Assembly: GCA_000310025.1 (NCBI GenBank)
Contig: FN649744.1
Coordinates: 1,787,342 to 1,819,809, forward strand
Direction: 5' to 3'
Length of the DNA: 32,468 nt
Source of the DNA: Ectocarpus siliculosus
Taxonomy: Eukaryota > Sar > Phaeophyceae > Ectocarpales > Ectocarpaceae
Both the position numbers and the translations under genes were made by a program. This document shows, piece by piece, positions 17,260-26,700 of this stretch. The notes below the pieces were generated by a model that was given only the letters and a program-made list of their open reading frames with translations, had not been told where the DNA came from and did not search any database. How positions within the stretch are numbered: position 1 is the first letter of the stretch; every line of letters begins with the position of its first letter.

Positions 17260-17391
17260 TGAAACTCGCACGTTGAGGGTCGTTTCTACTGGACTTATGT
17301 AGTGGTTTTGGTAAGCTGTTTCGATGGCGCAAACCGTGTAATTCTCCCCCCCCCCCCCCCTGTAGCGTATTGCATGGTAGACGAAAGGGGT

Positions 17392-17475
17392 CAGTACCTT
17401 AGCTAGTTCAATCGGTAAGACACACAGCGGTTCCACCGTTGAAAAGGGTTGCGCATAGATTGGACGGGGCTTCAT
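17392..17475 (+). other. tRNA-like fragment
   Basis: CTTAGCTAGTTCAATCGGTA (17398-17417) resembles a tRNA D-arm/A box. It is followed by a perfect 5-bp stem with a 7-nt loop at 17425-17441 (CAGCG-GTTCCAC-CGTTG) that would present a TCC anticodon. The D stem does not pair properly and no GGTTCRANYCC T-arm follows, so it is not a functional tRNA. It could be a tRNA pseudogene or a SINE head. Confidence 0.3.
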
Positions 17476-18681
17476 TTTGATGGCGGATAGGCAACGTTTG
17501 CGCACAAATTGGTCTAGATAGGAGAAATTTGGTAAGTCGTGTGCACCTGTTGCGTGCTCGTGTGCCTGCCGATCACCGACACAGCCAAACGTTAACGCAG
17601 GAGGGACCAATCAAGCCCAAACTTGCTGAGGGCGTCTAAAGTAGTGCAGGGCGGCCCATGGGGGTGATTTCTCGCGCCTCGGGGGTACGGCACAAGAATG
17701 TGCGTTGGTTCGGATCTTCTCGACTGAAATTGATCTGACAGATAATCTTCATCTTTCACATTTTTTTTACGGCACGGTGAGCAACGGTCTCTTCGAGGAA
17801 TATATTTCAGAGTTGAATCCAGTTCTGAAGAGCATCGCAACGCGCGACGGCAGGCAGAACCGAGGAGGAAAGCGCAACGGGAGGCATTGTTGTGAGCACA
17901 AAGCTATTTTCCGTTTCTGATTATCTTGGTTGGTATTGCCTAAATACCTAATATCGTGCGCCCTTCCTTCTTTTGACGCCTATATACGTTGAGTATTGCG
18001 GTCGTTTCGCTCACTTGAAGCCCCATCGAACGACCCCCAGGTCGAAAAAGTAGCTGACTTGTACGACGGTGATTTTGTGGCGCGAGAACGCCAATTCAAG
18101 AGCATCCGGTGGGCTGAGAACTAGCGTATATTTTTTTGGTATATCCTGGCTCTGTTCGTTTTAAGTCCCCTCCTCAAAACACAACCAATTCCTAAAGGAG
18201 AAAAGCGGTCAAGGGAAGGGATTGCGTGAAAACCAGAAACGATTAGAGCCCGTCGATCAGAAGCCAACGACGCCGGAAACAAAGCCCAGACGTCAAAGAG
18301 CATCTTCACACCACCCAAAGGAACTCTCGAGAATCCATGTAGTTTTGTGCGTGGTTCGGTCCCATCTATTCTGGGCGCCAGGCTGCACCTGTCGGTGTAC
18401 CATTGACGCATCGGCCGGGGTCACACACAGACAGGAGCTTTTTCTCCACCTTTTCCCCTGCGGTGCTTGCTGTTGTTGTTGTTGATGTCTCCTTGACGTT
18501 TAACATTTCGATCTCGATCCGTCTAGCCTATTTCTCCATAACAAGTGCTCTAATGGGAGAGAACCATAGCAAGTGCTCTAATAGGAGAGAAACAGATTTT
18601 CGTTGCCACAAGCTAACCACATGAGGGTATACAAACGAAAAAAAAAGACTCGCGATTACAAAGGTCCTACAGTAGAACAAC
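17476..18681. other. Spacer with one possible terminal exon
   Basis: Mostly non-coding in appearance. It includes a 28-bp tandem duplication (18538-18593, AAGTGCTCTAAT twice). The stretch 18041-18124, annotated separately, is the only part that reads like a compact exon. Confidence 0.4.
18041..18124 (+). CDS. Possible orphan terminal exon (27 aa), product unknown
   Basis: After a plausible acceptor (CGACCCCCAG) the frame reads VEKVADLYDGDFVARERQ, then FKSIRWAEN and a TAG stop. The charged, aromatic composition is protein-like. The preceding frame at 17.7-17.9 kb (which includes FEEYISELNPVLKSI) does not join it in phase by any splice I could find. It may be a relic of a larger gene; I cannot name the family. 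Confidence 0.25.
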   Translation, partial: VEKVADLYDGDFVARERQFKSIRWAEN

Positions 18682-18942
18682 ATGGCCGCAGAGACGAAAA
18701 ACGGTGGTTCATTGGTAAGATTCCAACAGGAAGAGCCCGTTGTCGTAACTCGGGAGCTCGGCCACGAGTTCTTCTGGAGCACCCCGCGACGACCAAACGT
18801 AAGCCTCTAAACAAACAAGCTGTCCTCGCAACCCCGCGACCCGTCAAATGCCAATCGTCATCAACGTATTTTTGCCGACAACCTGGTCAACCCCGCCCCA
18901 CACCCTTTCAACACTTGCGTCATTGAGTACGTAGACTAAACG
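18682..18942 (+). pseudogene. Degenerate coding frame with one internal stop
   Basis: From ATG 18682 one frame runs as MAAETKNGGSLVRFQQEEPV, then TRELGHEFFWSTPRRPNVSL, a TAA at 18808-18810, and resumes in the same frame as NRHQRIFADNLVNPAPHPF to a second stop at about 18940. A donor-like GTAAGC lies before the stop, but the gap to the resumed frame is too short for an intron. A downstream frame (19003-19135, including EEIFHVTSSAVDEGTRGPF) may belong to the same relic. No family is recognised. Confidence 0.25.
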
Positions 18943-19916
18943 TCAAGAATGAAAGAGATCGTTGATGACTAGATGGGGCGCTGAACGGAGAGGGCTGGGT
19001 TGTTCCGGAAAGGCGAGTCGTTCGGCAACCATACCGAGGAAATATTCCACGTCACGTCCAGTGCCGTTGACGAAGGAACCCGAGGACCTTTCCGGCATTC
19101 CTGCTGCACGTACTACAATATCACGTTCAGGTATTCGTACAACAGTGGCTTGGGCAAGAAACCTTGGCGAACGGGCGCTATTTACACTAGTCTAAAATGC
19201 ATATTTTTACACTGTACTCTCATTGTCTTTCACCCAGCGGACATGTTTTGCGTCAAAATCTGTAAAAAGGAATGTAGGTACATACACTGAACAGCCGGGT
19301 GTCACGCTAATGGCCAAGAAATTCTGATGCTCGGCTGTATACGAGAGGGTCGAAGTCGTCATACCGGACGTGAGGTGCAACAGTAACAAAACACACTGCC
19401 ATCCTTCACTTGAAGAGCTTGCCGTCGAGAGCTTGAGCCAAGACTTGTTATTCAACAATCTAGGAACTTGAGAACAGACCGAAATGCTAGCCAGCTGCCT
19501 TGCATTGAACTCCACCACTTCACCTTGCTTCAACTCGTTACTGCATACATCAACCGCAGAGTCTACCATACTCCGTTTATTATGTCCCCTGTACAAGATG
19601 CTACGTGTCACCTAATACTGGGCTATCGGAGGAAATGCTGTCCGTCAACACTCCACATGCCAGTAAGTACACCGGACTGTCGTCGCCAAGGTAGTCGAAA
19701 CCTTCCAAGAGTTAAACCATCTATCTAGCACAGCATCCACATTCTATACCTGTCACGTCGGCTATTCGGTAGGCATCAATATTTCTAGACTCACTACTAG
19801 GAAACACATCCTTGCTGACGGCGGAAGGGGCACAATGTACACTCCGAAAATATATATCCCCTGCACGCCGGAGGTCTGATGAGTTGCTGCAAGCTACAAG
19901 GATGTGCACCTGTTTT
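18943..19916. other. Spacer downstream of the membrane-anchored NTR gene
   Basis: Should contain the 3' UTR of the minus-strand gene that ends at 19917. A 134-codon minus-strand frame (19207-19611) is present but has no recognisable feature. Confidence 0.4.
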
Positions 19917-22696
19917 TCATGCAAAATTCGGTGCTTCAGAAGCCCCAATGAATGAAAGTATCGTGTAGAGGCTCACAAGCCAAGCAACGGCGGCAACCAC
20001 GCCTCTGCTAGCGATCAGCCTCAACGCTGATGAGTCGTCGGGGTCACTCTCAGCTACACTTGCCTGCGACGTACAGGGAACCAGGTGAGAGCGATGAAAG
20101 GGGCCGGGTGCAATAAGCAAGGGATGGTGGGGGGGCAGCCAAGCACGGTTTGGAGCAAGCGAGGCGCAACAGCAGCCCGTGGTATCACCTGGCGTGATCC
20201 ATTCTGGGCCTTCCGGAAATATATGTTCTCTGCCGTCATCAACGCTAAGATATCGAACAGAAGCGATGAGTTGTCAACACAAACTACGAGCCATGAACGC
20301 CAACGTATTCTGCAACATCTGTGAAAGGGAGGAAGACGTTCACTGGTCGGTCAACGTATCCTCTCTATCTTTCCTCGCGCTGATTCATCTCGTGGATAAT
20401 CCTTCATTCTTTTGAAGGCCTATTTCCCCCACCTGAACCGAAGTTTGCGCTGGGACAGGTGTCGAAGCGCACCCGCCTTCAAGAATTGCCGCATCATCAT
20501 CACTCCATTCCTTGAACGCGCCACAAAGTCCCACAGCTCGCAATTCGTCGGTGCTCCCGATGCGACGGAGATCGAGGAGATACTCTAGGCTTTCTTCGTC
20601 TCCTCCGCTGATCTCCAACGAGATCCCGCAGAGAAAGCTGCTGGCTGTCGTGGTGAAACTGAGTGGGTCTCCGGAGATTCCGCCATCGTCTTTGTAAGTT
20701 GTGATCACCTCCACGGTGTAGGTGACGTCGGCGTATTGGGGCATGTCGGAGCTGGAGCTCTCAACAACTCTGGGTATTCATTGGTCGCGCATATTGTTTG
20801 GGTGGAATTACGAAGAGGTTAGGTCATGCTCAATCCAGAATATCGATCTACGAGTCGTCGCAACGCCGTCAAGTACTTGCTACCCCCGACACGGGCTGAA
20901 AATGACTGCAGTCGCCGGTGGGAGTCAAGTTGGTTTCAAGGCTGAACCTTGGTACAAGTACCTTCTTCGCATGTACGGTATGTATTGGTGGACTCGAAGC
21001 GGGCCGTGTTGTTCGTTTTTGATCGGGCTCGTTTTGGCTCTAATATCGCTTGCTGTTGTTTGGTTACTAACCAGCACCTTCACGTCCGGCGTTTCGCCTT
21101 GATCAGCCCTATGAGGAACGTGTCCCGAGGTCACAGGGCGAAACATACGCACAACGAGCCCAGCAATTGTTCCGCGTCGATACACGAAGCACTGGGGTCC
21201 ACATTTATGCAGTCAGAATCCATACCAAACGAGAAACGAACTGGGCGGAAGTCCGCCCCCCCCTCAATGACGTACATGCATTTTAGACTCTGCACGTCTC
21301 CACAAACGACCATCACTTGGCGGACCTGTGTCATTCGTGCCGATGACATTCCCGATTGTTTACATCCCGTTTGGAACCACAATCAATCTTTGGTGATGGT
21401 CGTCTCCATGTCGGAAAGCAACTCCCGCGTTGTCTGATTGGGTCTTCTACTTCATACATTCCCACGATCCTGAAGCCATGGTCAGCCTTCAATCTTTCAT
21501 CCTATTCTCCAACGTACACCCTTCCAATGCACGCTGACCTATTCACCCACAACCTACGTAGCCCGAAACCTTGTACAGCGACGGTATCGATTGTCATGAT
21601 GAAGGGTGGCCTTCAGCTCAGGGTAAGGATCATCCGGTTGTCACTGAACGTTTCAGTCATCGAGCGAATTGCATCATCCTCTCGAAGGAAGCCTCCACAG
21701 AGAGAGGTCCACGGCCATGCCCAAGGAACGGACCGTGGGCGCGTCCATGTACCTTATTCACAAGCGTTTCCGCGGATGAATGCGGCCGGTGGAACAGGAA
21801 GGACTGTTTAGTCATCCAGATGGCGGTGGTGACTGCTCCGAAAAACAAATCCTACATCCTGCATCATTGCTATGCTTGCTGACAGATCCGAATCTGTACA
21901 CAACACCAGCGTCTTTGCCGAATAGTTTACTCCATGGTTGCGACAGTGTGGCCACTGATGGTTGCGCAGCAGTATATCCCCCTCTTCATGCGGGTGATCA
22001 CCAACCATGTCAGTCAGTCAGTTGGCGTCTCGCACGATGGGTGTGCTATACATACAGAAGTCAAACTACATACTTCCACCTTCCACCCGCCGGGAAGCTG
22101 AAAGCTCAAGTGCTTCCGCTCGCTGGTGCACAAAACCACCGACAACGCGTGCAGGCGTTGATTAAAACTAAACTGTCCCCCATATCTACCTACCCACCAA
22201 CCCAAAGTGGATGTGAACGCTGTGCGCGCCTCGTGCCAACTGGTTGGAGGACGGGCTCATCAGGGAGAGGAATCTCTCAGGCGATTCCCCGACTCAAAAA
22301 CAGCAGTGGCGATCGGCACCAAGACTACGAAGCTACGAGCGCTGGGAATAGCGGGAGGTCGGTCTAACGTGTAGTGCTGCTATCACGACCGAGCTTGTCT
22401 TTGTATTCTCCCGGCAGTCTGTAAGTGGATGAACAGACACTCTCGCACTACAAGCGAAACGAGGCGAACAAACCGTATTGACTACAACACATACTGCAGT
22501 CCACACGTGGATTTTCCCACCTGGAGATTGCTCTAGCATGCACCACCAGGTCTGCTTCTCGATAAGCGTCGCACAAGGTACGATCCGGTAAGCAGCTGCA
22601 AGCTTCGGCCCCACGCAGCAAGCCGTCGAATCCGCCCGAGACAAGTGCGGCGAAAGCCGCCGCAAGGCTTGAGCACTTTCCAGGCTTCATGATCAT
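19917..22696 (-). CDS. TIMP-like NTR-domain protein with signal peptide and C-terminal membrane helix
   Basis: Three exons on the minus strand: 22696-22521, 20751-20433, 20063-19917 (phases 2 and 0), 213 aa. Residues 1-32 form a signal peptide ending GAEA, so the mature chain would begin Cys33-Ser-Cys-Leu-Pro, the CSCxP start of animal TIMPs. Six mature cysteines lie at mature positions 1, 3, 10, 68, 103, 121, against 1, 3, 13, 70, 99, 124 in human TIMP-1. FLCGISLEISGG and YLLDL match the TIMP CGVSLDVGG and EYLI region; VGLCGAFKEW matches its next cysteine and Trp. After a short acidic linker, residues 186-205 are a hydrophobic helix followed by ASEAPNFA, suggesting a membrane anchor (a GPI signal is less likely). 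The exon 2 acceptor could also be 6 nt further upstream. In TIMPs the free N-terminal Cys chelates the zinc of a metalloprotease; whether this protein inhibits anything is inference. Confidence 0.8.
20752..22520 (-). other. Intron 1 of the membrane-anchored NTR gene
   Basis: A 1769-nt intron at a position and phase shared with the divergent paralog. On the opposite (plus) strand it contains a 66-codon frame from ATG 20901 with a strong hydrophobic segment (CCSFLIGLVLALISLAVVWL) and, at 21300-21400, a frame reading WRTCVIRADDIPDCLHPVWN that resembles a C2-domain strand. Neither forms a convincing gene model. Confidence 0.55.
20901..21101 (+). CDS. Small open frame with membrane helix inside an intron, doubtful
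   Basis: ATG at 20901, 66 codons, stop TGA near 21099-21101. The N-terminal half is soluble (MTAVAGGSQVGFKAEPWYKY) and the C-terminal half has a single long hydrophobic helix. The hydrophobic part also reads as a possible intron: donor GTATGT near 20978, a perfect TACTAAC branch-point-like box near 21063, and TTGATCAG near 21106. It may be a nested antisense gene, an exon of one, or chance. Confidence 0.2.
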
Positions 22697-23506
22697 CTAC
22701 TCCCCTCCCTGTCTACAGGTATTTATAGGTGGTCTTTGTTATCGTTGGAACCGGTGTGCGTCCTTCCTATCTTTTTGTCTTTGGGACCGGTGTGCGCTTC
22801 GTCTTCTTCCTGAAGCACAACAAATAGAGGGTGTTTGCATCCGCCCCCCTCGGGGGCAAGTGCTCGGGGTCTTCCACCGCATCCTCTTCATGTGTCGGTT
22901 GGATTGAAACGGCCAACCAACGTGTTTGCGCCCATCATGGACGAGAGACCGTTGAGTGCCACCCGCCTTCAGGACAGGTGTGCCGTTGCCACCCCCAAGG
23001 GGCGGACACACAGCCCGAACACACACAAAGCATCGAGGGAACATAAACATACCCTTCAACAAGCGTTGGAGGCGCCTGGCCTTGTAGATGTTAATTAATG
23101 CCAGGCGGAGCTGGGAGCTGGGAACGAAAAATAGTTTTTTCGTATCTTTCGATCCCAACGTCCAGATGTCCAGCCGCTGCTAGTGATGTCACCTCGAAAG
23201 ACCGTCATGTCCTGGCCAATCCCGCGCCGCGTACAACTGGTTGCCGCTTTTCGGACTCGTTTTCGGAAAAGAGGCGAAAAACCTACGGCCTCCTGTCGCT
23301 TGCGTTGGTGCGTTGGTGCGGACTACTGGCTGTTGTTGGTTGTTGGACCCCGGTGAATGGCGAGCGGACCGTACCACGACAACATCCGTGCGCAGGCTAC
23401 AGGCTGAAGTGATTACCTCTCTCTCGGTCTCGCTTGCTGGGCAGCAAGGGGTTGCTGCTTGGAGGTCGCGGATTGCAAGGGCTTTTGCACAGAGCAGGGG
23501 ACGCAG
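22697..23506. promoter_or_regulatory. Bidirectional spacer between the two divergent NTR genes
   Basis: The start codons of the two paralogs are 810 bp apart, head to head. On the minus side TATAAATA lies at 22727-22720, only about 24 nt before the ATG. Just upstream are two copies of TTGG(A/G)ACCGGTGTGCG, at about 22745-22760 and 22781-22796, 36 bp apart and containing the palindrome ACCGGT: candidate regulator sites. On the plus side GCGTTGGT occurs twice at about 23301-23317. No exon is recognised in this stretch. Confidence 0.45.
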
Positions 23507-23536
23507 ATGGTGTTGTTCCGAAATACCAACGTTTTC

Positions 23537-23578
<42 letters not shown>

Positions 23579-23700
23579 TTCAGCTCGGTGGCCTTGCTGC
23601 TCCTGGCCCCGGCGGCGCAAGCTTGCAGATGCGATTTCAGGTCCCTGTGCGAAAATATCGGCTTTGCGAGTGTCGTGCTACGTGGGCATGTTGTGCGAAG
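23507..23700 (+). CDS. Exon 1: poly-Ala signal peptide and N-terminal Cys-Arg-Cys of the NTR domain
   Basis: Encodes MVLFRNTNVFG, thirteen Ala (twelve GCA plus one GCG, 23540-23578), then FSSVALLLLAPAAQA and CRCDFRSLCENIGFASVV. It ends CGA-AG|GTGAGA, phase 2, exactly where the divergent paralog has ATC-TCC-AG|GTGGGA. The repeat reads as CAG, AGC or GCA depending on frame; only the Ala frame continues into the signal-peptide core. Confidence 0.85.
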
Positions 23701-26700
23701 GTGAGACTATACCTCTGTAGGGCAAAGGGTCCGACGCGACTCTTTACTGGTGTGATGAATTATTTTCACAGCAAGATGTGGGTTTCTTGGCGGCCGGTGT
23801 GATGATTATCATTGCCTGTTCGCCCATGCCAACCTAACACCCTCATTCTACTAGTCTAGAGGGCTTTTGCCGACGTGAGGCATAGCAGTAGATGGCCATC
23901 GCTGACACACCAGAGAGAGTGACACCAGATTGGTCAAGTTTGACGCGTTGAAAGAGAGGTTTGAGAGTGGGCTTACGGGAACGAACGCGGATGAGCAAAT
24001 AAATCAAATCAGCAGTGAACGCTCTTGTACTACAACTGTGCAGTCCCAAAACGTCCGTCCGTCGTACGTTATCAACGGTCCCGTTACCCCGATGGTCGAA
24101 ACACCGCAGGGGAGCTACATACACTGAGAGGTTACACTGGAGGCAACCCGTACAAAGCCGTACAAGCTACGCTTTCATCATTCATTATTATGTTTATCTT
24201 CGGATTCTGTCCAACGCGAGTGTAGTATAGTCTATATTAGTTAAAGTCGATACGTTGTTGTTGCATACATACCTGTAGTCTACACCTGGAAGTTATAGGT
24301 TCTTCAGCAGTTTAGATAATACTGCAAAGAAAGGCATTTTTTCCGTCACAAATACTTCCTTTTCGAGAACCACTCTCAGACTCTCAGGGATCACCAATCA
24401 ATACGCACCCGCGCCGCCTTGCAGTCGAACCGCCCCCGACCATGAGAGCCTCGATCACGTCGTCCCCGCCGGTCCTTGCTTCTTCTCATATTGTAGTACT
24501 GTAGTCTAGAGAGACGTCTTGTACTTACAGTAGGATCTCCCCTTCCGGCCCCTTCAAAGAAAGGCAAAAGCAGCAAGTTTCTGGGACGCACAACGATGCA
24601 TTATACGGGAACTCTCGTATAAAGTATAAAGTACTTTTTTCATTTACTCCGTACGTACGCATAGTACTTGCTGGTGCGGACGTCCTTTGCGTTGGTTAGC
24701 CTGTCAGCGCTGCGCTTAGCGAGGAACACAAACTCGCACCAAGTCGTCAGTGGTTACTGCCTGACGCAGGTATTTTGAGTACGAGGCCGGTAGTGTACCA
24801 GGTCTACCTTGTCCCGTGGGCGTTCCAAAAGCACCGAAAGGTGACGAGTGCCGAACGCGGGTGGGTGTACAAGGTGTGGGGTACAGCGCCAGAGATACAC
24901 ACGTACCGTTATTCGGAGTCTACACTCTATACACCCATGCGCCTCGGGACGTGTACAATACTGACACGTTGGCGTGGAGTTCGGCTCCATTGAGGAAGGA
25001 GAAATAACAACCAGCAGCGGACGGTTATTTTGTGAGAAGGTCGGGCCGGCGAAACCCCTATCGAACGAGGGCCAATTCTCGCGTTTGTCTTGGCGCCCCG
25101 ATGTGTTCCAGCAGTACGATAACCTTTGATGACTCTTATGCATTATGTGGCGGTAAGATTAAACCAGACCAGGCACGAGGAGAACGAAGCACCCGCGGTC
25201 CTGCTACGAAGCACTTGTAGATATACGGCCTGGCGGTTCGGCGATGCTTGGCAATGCCGCAAGCGTACTGCGTCGTGCAGCGATGGCGCCGTGCCTTTCC
25301 TGTTGCTGCTATCTACGCTGTTGTTGCCGCGCCTACTGATCGCATGTTTTGCCCTACCTGGAACCACCTACAACTTGGTTGGTGTTTCATTTATTGCTTG
25401 GCGATTGGCAGCAGGTTTCAGAGTTTTTCTGCTGGCACCAAGTGCCGCAATGCAACAGCCATGCACGGCCAAAGAGAGACCTGAATTGAATTTCAATATT
25501 GCTTGGGGGTCAAGCTGGCCGAGAAGAGTTGCAAGAATCGTTGTGACAAACAGAAAACGAGGCTTAAACAAACTCAAAATTAGCCTAGTTTCCTACCGGT
25601 TTCCCTCCACTCGCAGAAAAACTTCAGCACGTCCCTTTCGACTACTGCTGTGGTTATATCTCGAACGAGTGGTCTTTCTGTGAGGTTGTATACTTTCTAA
25701 AGAAAAAGAAACGAGAAGAGCTTTGCAACACTCTGTAGCGAAGAAACAATTCCGAACAAGAACAACTCCATACGTATGTACAGAAACCTGAGTCGGTTGG
25801 CTTGCCAGAGAGGGCCTGCAACAAAAGCAAGGCCCGTCGCTCAACTTGGGAACTGAGTCAAACATATTCTCCAAGAGTACTCTACGATTGACAGAGCTAA
25901 AATCTATGTCGAGCATGATCATGTTTTCTCCCGCACCCATATTCCGCGGAATCATGGAACACGCGTTGTGTGCATTTTGGGTTTTCCACCGACCACCGTC
26001 AGCCCACTACAATACTGTCCGTGTGCCAAACCGTTGCTATTCTAATGTTCCATGCACAACCCTCGACATTCGTTCAAAATCCTACGTAGGTGTTAGCATG
26101 GACTAGGGGCGCCATGTGTTGCTAATATAAGCCTTTGCAGATAAGACCCCAGACTCCCGTGGTACTTTGCTCGAGTCGCGTGCCCGACACCTGCTGTAGC
26201 ATGGAGGCTTTCGCTGCCATGGCCGAACGGGTTCGATCCGAACTCTGCTGGTTTTCAGTAGGACGGTGAGGTAGACAAAACCAAACAAGTAAAGGTCGCG
26301 CAAGGTGATAATTTCCTGCCCCCCCCAGCAACGGACGCCAACAAAACGACGCCACGCTGAACGTCGCCGAGGGGACTGACTCACACTTATGTTACATAGA
26401 CTTGACCCTAATGCCCCCATGTCCCAATAAAGCCTATCGGGTGGAAACCTCGAAGGGCGTCCAAATACCCCTTTCGGCTGGAAACCCCTGACCTTTTTTT
26501 TTTTTTTTCTTAATATGACACAACGAATCTTTTTTGCTATGTTTTCGCATTGTTGGATTTCTCCGCCGGCGAATCGCCGCCGCTTCCAGCAATAATTTGC
26601 GACGTGGTTTCAGAAGGGCCGCCTCAAGTGCGGCGCGGCCTGTTTGCGCAACATCTTGAGCATCTATCTCCACGTGTGACGCCCTAACCCAGGGAGGGTC

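Noticed and set aside
23189-23620. Poly-Cys frame on the minus strand
   Set aside because: Reverse reading of the GCA repeat in the signal peptide of the plus-strand gene.
25129-25683. 184-codon frame inside NTR intron 1 as a nested gene
   Set aside because: No recognisable motif and the base composition is that of an intron; mentioned only as part of the intron.
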